Shown one piece after another: positions 1-8,747 of a DNA stretch of 64,000 nt. The number at the start of each line of letters is the position of its first letter. Position 1 is the first letter of the stretch. Under the pieces are notes generated by a model that ran no database searches, was not told the origin of the DNA, and saw nothing but the letters and a program-made list of their open reading frames with translations. The position numbers were made by a program, and so were the translations under genes. The stretch is from Nonomuraea roseoviolacea subsp. carminata (GTDB lineage: Bacteria > Actinomycetota > Actinomycetes > Streptosporangiales > Streptosporangiaceae), in NCBI RefSeq assembly GCF_024172185.1, contig NZ_JAMZEC010000001.1, positions 8,593,001 to 8,657,000 on the forward strand. The letters are read 5' to 3'.

Positions 1-575
1 GTGCGCCACGGGTCCACGTTGTCGGCGCCGACGGGCCCGGACAGGGTCAGAGTCGCCTGGCGCCCGCCCTGGTAAAAGGTGTAGCGCTCGACCTCGTCCT
101 TGACGACCTTGCCGGTGACCGGGTCGGGGCTGCTGTCGGCGCGGTAGACGATCCGCACCGCCTTGCCGCCCTTCCTGGTCACCGTGTCGACCTTGCGGAT
201 GTCGCCGCTGTGCACCTGGCGCCTGACCGACGCCTCGGTCGCCGGCGAGGCGGCGGGCACGGTCTCGATGCGGATGCTGTTCAGCTTGTCAGTGAAGCTC
301 GCCCCAGTGGGCAAGTCCGTGCGCGCCCACCCCTCGGGCACCTTCACCTCATACGGTTGCCCCGGGTGCCGGTAGGTCACGAACACCGTGTCGTCCGGGA
401 TGTCCCCCGGCGGATTCGACTCCGTGGGCTGCGGAGCCGGGGTGTCATTGCTCGCTAGGGCCTGTGTCTGCGTCTGCACCTGAGTCTGTGCCTGGGTTTG
501 GACGGGCGTCGCTGCCGCGCAGCCTGCCGCCAGCCCGGCCATGGCCAGGGCGATGACGCTCTGCCGTACCTTCAT
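1..575 (-). CDS. Secreted lipoprotein, 3' end outside window
   Basis: The frame opens with ATG at 575 and stays open to the left edge, so the C-terminus is missing. The first 19 residues form a lipoprotein signal: MKVRQ, a hydrophobic stretch, then the lipobox LAAGC with Cys19 as the lipidation site. A Gln/Thr-rich spacer (repeats of TQ/VQ) follows, then a globular part that I do not recognise, beginning near PDDTVFVTYRHPG. It probably sits on the outer face of the membrane. The gene diverges from the histidine kinase at 662 with about 85 bp between them, so it may be a sensor partner or target of that system; this is inference from position. Confidence 0.75.
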   Translation of the reverse strand, partial: MKVRQSVIALAMAGLAAGCAAATPVQTQAQTQVQTQTQALASNDTPAPQPTESNPPGDIPDDTVFVTYRHPGQPYEVKVPEGWARTDLPTGASFTDKLNSIRIETVPAASPATEASVRRQVHSGDIRKVDTVTRKGGKAVRIVYRADSSPDPVTGKVVKDEVERYTFYQGGRQATLTLSGPVGADNVDPWR

Positions 576-661
576 GTTTGTCACGCTACGAGCGCGCCGG
601 AAAGCGCCCGCTGAGCAACGGGTTAGCGGGGCGTTTACCTTGGTTCTGCCAACCTGGAGGG

Positions 662-1951
662 GTGACAGCACAGGGCGTGCCGCTGCGGCGGCGGGTGCTG
701 GTGGTGATCGTGAGCGTGACCGCCCTGGCCGTCACGCTGTTCCTGGTGCCCCTCGCAATCGCGGTGAACATCCTCTACCACGACCAGACGGTGGCCGCGC
801 TGCAACGCGACGCCGCCTGGGTCGCCGCCGCCGTCCCCGACGAACCACGAGGGCCGTTGAAGCTACCGACGGGCCTGCCGGGTGACCTGGCCATCGGTGG
901 CTACACCCTGGCCGGCACCCGCCTGTTCGGCGACGGCCCCACCCACTCCCGTCTGGCCGCCTTCAGCAAGGACGGCCGTGTCCACGACACGGTGGAGGAC
1001 GGCTTCCTGGCCGTGTCCGCCCCCGTCCCCTCAGACGAGGGTCCGGCGCTGATCATCCGAGTGGCGACGCCGAACTGGCAGGTCGAGCAGCGCATCCATC
1101 AGGCGTGGGTGCTGATGGCTTGGCTGGCGCTGATTGTGATCGCGCTGGCCGCAGGTGCGGCCGTGCGCCAGTCGGCCCGGCTCGCCGCACCTCTGGAGCG
1201 GCTGACCGCCGCGGCGCAGGCACTCGGCGGCGGCGACTTCAGCGTCCACGCCTCCCCCTCCGGGCTACGCGAGGCCGACCAGGCCGCCCAAGCTCTGGAG
1301 GCGACGGCGCGCCGCCTCGGCGACGTGCTCGCCCGCGAGCGGGCCTTCAGCGCCGACGTCTCCCACCAACTGCGCACCGGGCTGACCGGCCTGCTGCTCG
1401 GCCTGGAATCGGCGCTGTCCCGGCCCGGCACGGACCTGGCCCCGGCGGTCCGCGCCGCGCTGGCCAGAGGCGAGCGGCTGCAGGAAGTCCTCGACGATCT
1501 CGTACGGCTCAGCCGCGACAGCCGCGCGCCCGCCGAGCAACTCGACGTGGACGCGCTGATGGAGGAGATCCGGCAAGAATGGCACGGCCCGCTGGCCCGG
1601 CAGGGCCGCCGCCTGACCATCACCGTGGAACCCGCACTGCCACCGGTTACCGCCCAGCCCGCCGCCGTCCGGCAGATCCTGCGCGTCCTGCTCGACAACG
1701 CCCTGCGCCACGGCCAGGGAGAGGTCGCCGTCACCGTCTCCGACGTGGGACCTGGCACGGCGGTCGAGGTGAGCGATCACGGCCCCGGCGTGGCCCCGGA
1801 CAGCGACCCGTTCATCAGGTCCAGCGGCCACAGCCACGGCATCGGTCTCGCCCTGGCCCGGTCATTGGCCGAAGCGGAAGGAGGCCGGCTGGTACTCAGC
1901 CGCACCAGGCCCCCGCTGTTCAGCCTGCTACTCCCCGGCCACGATGCCTGA
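662..1951 (+). CDS. Two-component sensor histidine kinase
   Basis: Membrane histidine kinase of about 429 residues. An N-terminal membrane segment (VLVVIVSVTALAVTLFLVP) is followed by an extracytoplasmic sensor of about 100 residues, a second segment (VLMAWLALIVIALAAG), a HAMP-like linker, the HisKA box SADVSHQLRTGLTG with the phospho-acceptor His near residue 235, and the ATPase N-box LLDNALRHGQG plus G-box GIGLALARSLAEAEGG. A frame-open TTG at 578 gives an unlikely 28-residue extension; GTG at 662 or GTG at 677 fits the family better, and GGAGG at 656-660 lies awkwardly close to the first. The cognate regulator is likely the convergent gene at 1980-2657. Confidence 0.85.
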   Translation: MTAQGVPLRRRVLVVIVSVTALAVTLFLVPLAIAVNILYHDQTVAALQRDAAWVAAAVPDEPRGPLKLPTGLPGDLAIGGYTLAGTRLFGDGPTHSRLAAFSKDGRVHDTVEDGFLAVSAPVPSDEGPALIIRVATPNWQVEQRIHQAWVLMAWLALIVIALAAGAAVRQSARLAAPLERLTAAAQALGGGDFSVHASPSGLREADQAAQALEATARRLGDVLARERAFSADVSHQLRTGLTGLLLGLESALSRPGTDLAPAVRAALARGERLQEVLDDLVRLSRDSRAPAEQLDVDALMEEIRQEWHGPLARQGRRLTITVEPALPPVTAQPAAVRQILRVLLDNALRHGQGEVAVTVSDVGPGTAVEVSDHGPGVAPDSDPFIRSSGHSHGIGLALARSLAEAEGGRLVLSRTRPPLFSLLLPGHDA

Positions 1952-1979
1952 CGGCCGGACGTGGGCGGCCGGGGGCGGG

Positions 1980-2657
1980 TCATGGCTCGTAGCGGTAACC
2001 ACGCCCCCGCACCGTGACGATCCGCTCCATCGGCTCGCCGTGCTCGGCCAGCTTGCGGCGCAGCGCGAACACGTGCACATCCAGGGTCTTGGTGGGGCCG
2101 AACCAGTTCTCGTCCCACACCTCATCCATCAACTGCTCACGAGTCACCACCTCGCCCGCCCGGCTGACCAGCGCCGCCAGCAGATCGAACTCCTTGGGCC
2201 GCAACACCACCTCGGCCTGCCCCACATAGGCGCGCCGCGCGGGCAGGTCGAGGCGCAGCCGCCCGGCGGCCAGCGTGCGCTCTCCCTGTGCCGGGCCGCG
2301 CCGACGCAGGTGCGCTCGGATCCTGGCCATCAGCTCGGTCAGCCGGAACGGCTTGGTCAGATAGTCATCAGCCCCCGCATCCAGCGCCACCACGACCTCG
2401 AACTCCTGCGTACGAGCCGTCAGCACGACGATCACCGTGTCCGGCACCCTTGAGCGCAACCGCCGGCACAGAGCCACCCCGTCCACATCGGGCAGGCCCA
2501 GATCCAGCAGGACGAGATCCGGCTGGTGCCGCTCGGCCGCCCGCAGCGCCTCGGCCCCGTCCGCGGCCGCCTCCACCTCGTAGCCCTGGGCGGCCAGCGC
2601 TTCGACCAGCTCGGACCTGATGATCAGATCGTCCTCTACGACCAGCACACATGCCAT
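1980..2657 (-). CDS. OmpR/PhoB-family response regulator
   Basis: A 225-residue DNA-binding response regulator. The receiver domain has the acidic pair VVEDD near residues 7-10, phospho-acceptor Asp52 in LLDLGLPDVDG, the Thr switch (VLTAR) and the Lys in YLTKPF. The C-terminal winged helix ends with the typical TVRGRGYRYEP. ATG 2657 is chosen because it starts directly at the receiver domain; the open frame upstream is only low-complexity. It faces the kinase gene at 662-1951 with 28 bp between the stop codons. Kinase-regulator pairs are usually co-directional, so pairing rests on adjacency alone. Confidence 0.88.
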   Translation of the reverse strand: MACVLVVEDDLIIRSELVEALAAQGYEVEAAADGAEALRAAERHQPDLVLLDLGLPDVDGVALCRRLRSRVPDTVIVVLTARTQEFEVVVALDAGADDYLTKPFRLTELMARIRAHLRRRGPAQGERTLAAGRLRLDLPARRAYVGQAEVVLRPKEFDLLAALVSRAGEVVTREQLMDEVWDENWFGPTKTLDVHVFALRRKLAEHGEPMERIVTVRGRGYRYEP

Positions 2658-2791
2658 GCGGCCGATGGTATGAGTTGCGCTGCCAAGGCGGGTCGAACCG
2701 TCAGTGGCCGGCGACGGTGACGCCGCACTCAAGGGCCCCTTCCCATGCCCGGGCGGTGGGGCCGCCAGGGCGGTAGCATCGCCTGGCGACC

Positions 2792-2809
2792 TATCGTTTG
2801 ACGTACTAG
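2792..2809 (+). promoter_or_regulatory. Candidate PadR operator / leaderless promoter, copy 1
   Basis: TATCGTTTGACGTACTAG lies 8 bp before the PadR start codon. The same 18-mer with one change (A to G) occurs at 3956-3973 in front of the gene at 3984. The 3' part, TACTAG, is spaced from the ATG as a -10 box of a nearly leaderless transcript would be. The repeated motif is seen in the sequence; PadR binding is inferred. Confidence 0.55.
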
Positions 2810-2817
2810 GGGGCGTG

Positions 2818-3141
2818 ATGGCTCGACGCACAGATCCGCTCGGGTGGGGCAGTCCGCCGCTGCTGATTCTGGGGAGCCTGGCGGAGGAGCCGAAACACGG
2901 CTACGCGATCGTCAAGGACGTCCGGGAGCAGACCGGCATCACACTCGGCCCGGGGACGCTGTACGCCGCGTTGTCCAGGCTGGAGGAGCAGGGCTTGGTG
3001 GAGGCGCTGCCCGGGGAGGAGCGACGCCGGCCGTACCGGATCACCGCGGCGGGAGCGTCGGCGCTGGGTGAACGGCTGGCCGAGATGTCGCGTTTCGCCA
3101 CCACCGGCCTGCGCCGCCTGTCAGCGGGCGTGGCGCGATGA
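2818..3141 (+). CDS. PadR-family transcriptional regulator
   Basis: A 107-residue regulator with the PadR winged helix: LLILGSLAEEPKHGYAIVKDV, then GTLYAALSRLEEQGLVEA and a wing with RRRPYRITAAG. PadR proteins repress short divergent or downstream operons and often respond to small ligands or membrane stress. ATG 2818 is chosen because it lies 8 bp after the probable -10 element and begins at the conserved domain. Its stop overlaps the start of the membrane protein gene at 3138 by four bases (ATGA), so the two are translationally coupled. The putative operator recurs upstream of the hydrolase gene at 3984, suggesting that all three genes form one regulon. Confidence 0.9.
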   Translation: MARRTDPLGWGSPPLLILGSLAEEPKHGYAIVKDVREQTGITLGPGTLYAALSRLEEQGLVEALPGEERRRPYRITAAGASALGERLAEMSRFATTGLRRLSAGVAR

Positions 3142-3941
3142 GCGGCCTGGCGGCGCGCGTCGCGCTGGCCTGCTATCCACCGTGGTTTCGAGAGCGCTAC
3201 GGGCAGGAGCTCGCGGCGCTGGTCGAGGATGTCGGCGGTGGCCCGCGGGTGCTGCTCGACCTCGCGGGCGGCGCCACCCGCGCCTGGCTGCGGCCGGCTC
3301 TGGCGGGCGCCCCTGAGGCGCGTCTGCGGCGGCGACTCCAGGCGACGCTGGCGACCACCTGGGTCGCCTGGTGCGCGGGGATCTCGTCGGTTCCGCTGCT
3401 GGATCGGCTCCTGTTGGATCCGCCGCCGCCCGGGACGCCGCACGCGGTTCGCGTGCTGGTCTCGGCGGCCTGGTGGCTGGCGCTGGCGGGATGCGCCGTG
3501 GCTGGAGCGGGAGCGCTGCAGCTGACGCTGCGGGTCCTGGTTCCGGCCCGCGATCGCCGCCTGGTCCGGCCGCTGCTGCCTGCGGCGCTCCTGGTGGGCG
3601 TCGAGGTCGCGGGCGCCTTGCTGCTCGGGCAGGCGCATCGGCCCTTGGCGGGCTTCCTTGCCGGTCTGCTGGCGTGGGTGATCGGGCTGGGTGCGATGGT
3701 GCTCGCGGTCGCCATCGGGCCGGTGGTCACGTTGCGACGGGCCCGGCCGGCCGCGGCGGTGATGCGACCTTCGATACTGCCGGCCGTAGCCGTGACCGTC
3801 CTGCTCGGCGCGGTCGCCATGGTGGACGGCGTCGCGGCCGCCCTGGCCGGCCGTACCCCGCTGACGCTGGCGGGCGTGGCGATCGGCGTAGGGGCCGCAT
3901 CGTGCTCAGCGATCAGCGTCACGCGGACTCTCCGCCACTAG
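3138..3941 (+). CDS. Multi-pass membrane protein co-transcribed with PadR
   Basis: A 267-residue protein whose N-terminus has the motif CYPPWFRERYGQEL, seen in actinobacterial membrane proteins that follow PadR genes. After a charged cytoplasmic part of about 60 residues there are four to six hydrophobic segments, e.g. VLVSAAWWLALAGCAVAG, LLPAALLVGVEVAGALLLG and MVLAVAIGPVVTL. No enzymatic motif is visible and I assign no function. It starts at the ATGA overlap with padR. The protein is probably the primary target controlled together with its repressor. Confidence 0.8.
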   Translation: MSGLAARVALACYPPWFRERYGQELAALVEDVGGGPRVLLDLAGGATRAWLRPALAGAPEARLRRRLQATLATTWVAWCAGISSVPLLDRLLLDPPPPGTPHAVRVLVSAAWWLALAGCAVAGAGALQLTLRVLVPARDRRLVRPLLPAALLVGVEVAGALLLGQAHRPLAGFLAGLLAWVIGLGAMVLAVAIGPVVTLRRARPAAAVMRPSILPAVAVTVLLGAVAMVDGVAAALAGRTPLTLAGVAIGVGAASCSAISVTRTLRH

Positions 3942-3973
3942 TACGTTTGACGGTATATCGTTTGGCGTACTAG
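3938..3973 (+). promoter_or_regulatory. Candidate PadR operator / leaderless promoter, copy 2
   Basis: CTAGTACG (3938-3945) and its exact inverse CGTACTAG (3966-3973) flank a 20-bp spacer that holds TTTGACGG and TATCG. The right part (3956-3973) matches the element before padR at 17 of 18 positions. TACTAG ends 10 bp before GTG 3984, again suggesting a near-leaderless transcript. Confidence 0.55.
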
Positions 3974-3983
3974 CGTCTGGCTT

Positions 3984-4724
3984 GTGACCTTCACCCGAGC
4001 CTTGCGGTGCTGCATGGTGTCCGCAGCGGCCTTCACCGTGCTGATCCTGCTGAGCACCCAGTCCCGCGCCGTGCGGGCCTACAGCCCGTGGCAGGACGAT
4101 CCGTATGATGTCGTGATTTCCGCCACCGAACTGCTTATCCCCGCCCTGGCGTTGGCGCTCGCCATCCGCGCCTGGGCGCGGCCCGGATGCGCCGAGTTGC
4201 TGCGAGGCGCCCGGGTGGTGCTCATCAGCGTGGCGGTGTCGGTGGTGACCTGCTGGGCGTCGGTCGCCCTGGGCGCGCACGCCGAAATGCGAGGCTGGCA
4301 GCAACTGCTGCTGATCGCCGGGCTGGCGGTGGTCACCCTCTCAGCCGTGCCCCTGGCCGTGGCCCTACGCCACGCGGGCCCCGCTGCCAGGGGCGACACC
4401 GACTGGGTCGAGGACCTTCTGGCCGCCGCGCAACGCCTGCGGATCCCCGTCGCCTGGGCACGCCGGGTCGCCGACGCCCTGCGCCGGCACCGAATCGTCG
4501 CCGCCGTTCTGCTGGCGACCGCCGTTTCGGGTTGGCTGGCGCTGGCCGAGGCGATCGGTGATGGACTCGGCCGCCAGCCTCTTCAGGCGGCCGCCTTCCG
4601 CGTGGTCGTCGGCGCGACGTTGCTGGTCGCCCTGCTGGTCCCGCTCAATGCCTGTCTCGGGCTGCTGCGCCGGGACGGGCGATCAACGGGGCATGACGAG
4701 CATCCGAACGAAAAGTCCCGTTAG
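3984..4724 (+). pseudogene. 5' half of a membrane-anchored alpha/beta hydrolase gene split by the Tn3 element
   Basis: GTG 3984 opens a frame encoding several membrane segments (LLIPALALALAI, VVLISVAVSVVTCWASVAL, LLLIAGLAVVTLSAVPLAVAL, VVVGATLLVALLVPLNA). Native coding ends at 4687; the last 12 residues and the stop are read from the transposon's left inverted repeat. If 4688-11898 (the element plus one TCAAC copy) is removed, codon 235 becomes ACA and the frame runs on without a stop to 13282, giving a protein of about 695 residues: membrane domain first, PAF-acetylhydrolase-like domain second. The intact gene probably belonged to the PadR regulon because of the operator directly upstream. 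Confidence 0.8.
4683..4687. repeat. Left target-site duplication, TCAAC
   Basis: TCAAC immediately precedes the left end of the transposon and recurs immediately after the right end (11894-11898). A 5-bp duplication is the hallmark of Tn3-family transposition, and its intact state suggests a fairly recent single insertion. Confidence 0.9.
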
Positions 4725-4725
4725 C
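4688..4725 (+). repeat. Tn3 terminal inverted repeat, left (38 bp)
   Basis: Starts GGGGCATGACGAGC and contains CCGAACGAAAAGTCCCG. It matches the inverse of 11856-11893 except at positions 7 and 34 (T versus C in each). The layout closely follows the canonical Tn3 38-bp end. It supplies the stop codon of the truncated hydrolase half. Confidence 0.93.
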
Positions 4726-4795
4726 GGGTGCCCTCGGCTAACTATTTGATCTTCCGCTCGTCCTGCTTGCCTTGCCTGCCCTACCTTCGGCGTCT

Positions 4796-7700
4796 ATGCC
4801 GGTTGAGTTCTTGAGTGATGGTGAGGCGGCCGCGTACGGCCGCTTCTCGGGCGCTCCGTCGCAGGCGGAGCTGGAGCGGTTCTTCTACCTGGACGACGCG
4901 GATCGGGCGCTGATCGCCGAACGGCGTGGGACACACGCCCGCCTCGGTTTCGCCCTCCAGCTGACGACAGCCCGCTACGTCGGGCGCTTTCTGACCGACC
5001 CGCTGGACGTGCCCGACGAAGTGCTGGTGTACCTCGGCGAGCAACTTGGGATCGAGGATGTCTCGCAGATCAGCCAGTACACCGAGCGGCGCAGCACGCC
5101 GTTCGAGCACCAGGACGCGATCCGCAAGGCATACGCGCTGAAGGAGTTCTCCCAGGCGGAGGCGGATTTCATCGTGTGGGCGAGCGCGCGGGCATGGAAC
5201 ACCGGCGACGGCAAGAAGACGATCTTCTATGACGGGGTGACGTGGCTGCGCACCAACAAGGTGCTGCTCCCGGGTGTGACCACGCTGGCCCGGCTGGTCG
5301 CACGGGTGCGGGATGAGGCCACCGACCGGCTCTATGACACGCTGCGCAAGGTGCTGTCGCCGCGGCAGCGGGTGATCCTGGAGATGCTGCTGGAGGTGCC
5401 CGAAGGCCGGCGCTCCTCGGACCTGGAACGCTGGCGCAAGGGCCCGGCGGCGCCCTCGGGCAGGAATCTGGAGAAGGCGTTGGAACTCGCCGCGGAAATC
5501 CTCGGAGTGGGGCTGGGGGCGATGCCGCTGCCGCCGGAGGTGCCGCACCGGCGGATGGTCGATCTGGCGCGATACGGCATGCAGGCCACGGCGACCGCTT
5601 TGCGCCGCCATGGCCCCTCCCGCCAGCTCGCCACGTTGCTGGCCACGGTGATTTACCTAGAGGGCAAGGCGGTCGACGACTGTCTGGAGATGCTGGACCT
5701 GCTCGTCACCACCGAGCTGGTCGGCAAGGCCGAGACCGCGACCGACAAGGAGCGGATACGCCAGCATCCGAAGTTGGCCAAGCATTCGGCCACGCTCGCT
5801 GCGGCGGTGGAGACCCTGCTGGAGGTCACCGAGTACGGCGAGGAACTCCGGTTGGATCAGCTGTGGGAGGCGATCGACGCGATCGTGCCCCGGCGGGAGC
5901 TGCGGGAGGCCGTCGCGGCGGTGACGGAGATGGTACTGCCGCCCGACGTCGATGCCGACGGAGAGATGCGGGCGCTGCTGGCCTCGCGGATCGCCACCGT
6001 GTCGGGGTTCCTTAAGACGCTGACCACGGTGATCGAATTCGGTGCCAACGCCGAAGGCGCGCGGGCGCTCGCGGCGATGAAGCAACTGCCCCGGCTGCTG
6101 GACGGATGCAAGAAGAAGGTGACCGAGGCCGACATCGACCCCGACCTGGTGACCGGGTCCTGGAAGCGGCTGGTGTTCAAGAGCCTGCCGAACGGCAGCA
6201 CCGTGGACAAGAACGCCTACACCATGTGCATGCTCACCCAGTTTCACCGGCACCTCAAGCGCCGCGACGTCTATGCCGAGGCCTCGGCGCGCTGGCGGGA
6301 TCCACGCGGGCAACTGCTGGACGGTGCGAAGTGGGAGGCGGCCAAGGGGCCGGCGCTGGTGGACTTGCAGCTACCTGAGGACCCCGGGCAGTTGCTCGCC
6401 GAGCACGCGCTGGTGCTGCATCTGGCGCTCAACGATGTCGCGGGCCGGGTCGGACAGGACGGCGTGGATGTGAGCGTGGACGGGGAGGGACGGCTGCACG
6501 TGGCCAAGCTGGCCGCCCTCCCGGAGCCACCGTCCCTGATCGACCTGCGCAAGCGGGTCCTCGCGATGCTGCCACGGGTGGACCTGCCCGAGCTACTGCT
6601 GGAGGTGATGGGCCGCGTTCCGGAGTTCGAGGCCGCGTTCACCTCGGTGGCTGGCGGGGTGAGCAAGCTCTCCGACTTCCACGTCTCGGTCGCGGCCTGC
6701 CTGACGGCCCAAGCGCTGAACATCGGGTACGCGCCGGTGGTGAAGGCGGGCACGCCGGCGTTGGAGCGCGGACGGTTGTCGCACGTGGTGCAGAACTACC
6801 TGTCGGCGGAGACCTACACCCTGGCCAACGGTCCGCTCATTGATGAGCAGGGCAAGATCGGTTTCGCCGAGGCACTCGGCGGTGGGCTGGTCGCGGCAAT
6901 CGACGGGATGCGGTTCGTGGTCCCGGTGCCCTCGATCTACACCCGCCCGAACAAGAAGTACTTCGGCCGCTCGCGCGGAGTCACGTGGCTCAACATGATC
7001 AACGACCGTGGGGTGGGGCTCGGGGCGAAGGTCGTCACCGGGACCGTGCGCGACTCGCTCCACATGATCGATGTGGCGTTCCGGAGAGATGGCGGACCGC
7101 GCCCCGAAGTTCTGGTGACCGACACCGGATCTTACAGCGACGTCGTGTTCGGCCTGGTCCACCTGCTGGGCATGCAGTACCGGCCCGCGCTGGCCGATAT
7201 CCCCGATCAGAAGGGCTGGCGCATCCAAGACGCCGACTACGGCAGCCTGTCCCGGTTCGCGCGCGGGAAGATCGACCTGGAAAAGATCAAGCGGCATTGG
7301 AGCGACATCCTGCGCGTCGTGGTGTCGATCTACACCGGCGAGATCCGCGCCTTCGACGTGATGCGCATGATCCAGCGGGACGGCAACCCGACCCCGCTCG
7401 GGGAGGCGATCGCCCACTACGGGCGGATCTTCAAGACCCTCCATATCCTCACCTACGCCGTCGAGGAGCCCTACCGGCGCGACATCAAGGGCGTACGCAA
7501 CCTGCAAGAATCCCGCCACGCACTGGCGGGAAAGATCTTCCACGGCAGAAAGGGCGAGATCTACCAGCGCTACTACAAGGGCATGGAAGACCAGCTCGGC
7601 GCGCTCGGCCTGGTGCTCAACTGCGTCACGCTGTGGAACACCTTCTACATGGACCGGGCTCTCGATCAGCTCAAAGCCGAGGGCTACCCCATGGCCGAAG

Positions 7701-7846
7701 AAGACGTCGCACGCCTGTCACCCTTCGTCCGTCAGCACATCAACGTGATCGGCAGCTACTCCTTCGCCCAGCCCGACCTCGGCCCCGCCGGCGTCCGGCA
7801 GCTCCGCAACCCCGACGAGCCGGACTGGGAGGAGGAGATTCTCTAG
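4796..7846 (+). CDS. tnpA: Tn3-family transposase TnpA
   Basis: A 1,016-residue replicative transposase that cuts and joins the 38-bp ends to form cointegrates. The N-terminal third matches the Tn3 DUF4158-type domain (VEFLSDGEAAAYGRF, YLDDADRALIAERRG); the catalytic domain carries the DDE residues, with the second Asp in VLVTDTGSYSD and the Glu in the helix around GRKGEIYQRYYKGMEDQ. Full family length, no frameshift. ATG 4796 begins the conserved N-terminus; an in-frame TTG at 4772 would add eight residues. The left inverted repeat lies 70 bp upstream. Confidence 0.95.
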   Translation: MPVEFLSDGEAAAYGRFSGAPSQAELERFFYLDDADRALIAERRGTHARLGFALQLTTARYVGRFLTDPLDVPDEVLVYLGEQLGIEDVSQISQYTERRSTPFEHQDAIRKAYALKEFSQAEADFIVWASARAWNTGDGKKTIFYDGVTWLRTNKVLLPGVTTLARLVARVRDEATDRLYDTLRKVLSPRQRVILEMLLEVPEGRRSSDLERWRKGPAAPSGRNLEKALELAAEILGVGLGAMPLPPEVPHRRMVDLARYGMQATATALRRHGPSRQLATLLATVIYLEGKAVDDCLEMLDLLVTTELVGKAETATDKERIRQHPKLAKHSATLAAAVETLLEVTEYGEELRLDQLWEAIDAIVPRRELREAVAAVTEMVLPPDVDADGEMRALLASRIATVSGFLKTLTTVIEFGANAEGARALAAMKQLPRLLDGCKKKVTEADIDPDLVTGSWKRLVFKSLPNGSTVDKNAYTMCMLTQFHRHLKRRDVYAEASARWRDPRGQLLDGAKWEAAKGPALVDLQLPEDPGQLLAEHALVLHLALNDVAGRVGQDGVDVSVDGEGRLHVAKLAALPEPPSLIDLRKRVLAMLPRVDLPELLLEVMGRVPEFEAAFTSVAGGVSKLSDFHVSVAACLTAQALNIGYAPVVKAGTPALERGRLSHVVQNYLSAETYTLANGPLIDEQGKIGFAEALGGGLVAAIDGMRFVVPVPSIYTRPNKKYFGRSRGVTWLNMINDRGVGLGAKVVTGTVRDSLHMIDVAFRRDGGPRPEVLVTDTGSYSDVVFGLVHLLGMQYRPALADIPDQKGWRIQDADYGSLSRFARGKIDLEKIKRHWSDILRVVVSIYTGEIRAFDVMRMIQRDGNPTPLGEAIAHYGRIFKTLHILTYAVEEPYRRDIKGVRNLQESRHALAGKIFHGRKGEIYQRYYKGMEDQLGALGLVLNCVTLWNTFYMDRALDQLKAEGYPMAEEDVARLSPFVRQHINVIGSYSFAQPDLGPAGVRQLRNPDEPDWEEEIL

Positions 7847-8302
7847 CCCCAGAGCCCCAAGTAGCTACTTTCGTGGGCTGGAAAACGGTGGTTTCTCGCG
7901 AGATTGACTGGACTGATTTAGACCCGTTCAGGCGGCTGAACCATGTTCTGGTACGGCGTAGCAGAACGATACGGTGGATTCGCTCGACGATGTAAGAGCG
8001 CTCCCGAAGCTACGGCGAGGGGCAAAGTAACTGGCGGGTAATCTGGCGGTCCCGGCGGTCGTCCTCGAGTCGGCCTTCGAGGGGGCAGAACTGGCGAGAG
8101 AAAGGGCAGTGAGCCGCTGAACCATCGGCCGAGAGGTTGATCGTCGACCGCTGCGACCCTCCGAGCCCGACGGCGCTCTCCCGCGGGGGACGATCCTGAG
8201 AGAGACCGTCTCAATGCCCGGCAGCGCCGCCGTCTTCCGCTGAACGTCGATCGCCCGGCGATCTACGCCGACGCCGTCGAGGCATGCCTCCGCTCGGCAG
8301 AC
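7847..8302. other. No gene seen between tnpA and the DoxX-like remnant
   Basis: About 450 bp inside the transposon with no open frame that resembles a protein. GCCGCTGAACCAT-like text occurs near 7930 (GGCGGCTGAACCAT) and again near 8115 (GAGCCGCTGAACCAT); I cannot assign it a role. Confidence 0.4.
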
Positions 8303-8651
8303 TCAGCGGCACGTCAGGTTGACGGCCAACGCGGCCACTGCCGCGCAGAAGAAGAGGGTCCAGGGGGCGAAGTGGTGGTCCCTGGCCCGCAGGTGTGCTG
8401 CGAACGCGCCGAGGAAGTACAGCACGAGCCCGCTGGCCGTGAGCGTGCCCAGGAGCGGTACGGCGATGCCGGCCAGCAACCCCAGCGCCCCGGCGGCCAG
8501 CAGCACCCCCAACGGGCGCATCCAGGACCGGGGCAACGCCCAACTTGTCCGCCTGGCTCTTGGGGTAGTCGTGGCCGATGAGGTTGGCGATGGCCGCCAT
8601 GCCGTTGAGCGTCGCGACGAGGAGCGTGATCGTGAGATAGACGGCGAACAT
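8303..8651 (-). pseudogene. DoxX-like small membrane protein, frameshifted
   Basis: The N-terminal part (MFAVYLTITLLVATLNGMAAIANLIG through ADKLGV) is read from ATG 8651 in one frame; the rest (PRSWMRPLGVL, then AAGALGLLAGIAVPLLG and an ending AVNLTCR) is in the next frame. The join falls near 8530, where one extra T in GGCGTTGCCCCGG is enough to break the frame. Together they give a 115-residue, four-helix DoxX_2-type protein. A variant ECF41 promoter lies at 8702-8728, so this was probably the direct target of the adjacent sigma factor. The shift could also be a sequencing error. Confidence 0.7.
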
Positions 8652-8701
8652 CGAGATTTTCTCTTTTCCATGAGAACGATCGAGTAGTTGATCGCCTCAC
8701 G

Positions 8702-8728
8702 GACGAGACGGCTGCCCAAGGAGTGACG
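8702..8728 (-). promoter_or_regulatory. Candidate ECF41-type promoter of the DoxX-like gene
   Basis: Read on the minus strand: CGTCACT, 16 bp, CGTC. This differs at two positions from the ECF41 -35 consensus TGTCACA and has the exact -10 CGTC and spacer length. It lies about 50 bp before the DoxX-like start and just downstream of the sigma gene. Confidence 0.5.
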
Positions 8729-8747
8729 GATCACCGTGTGATCTGTG

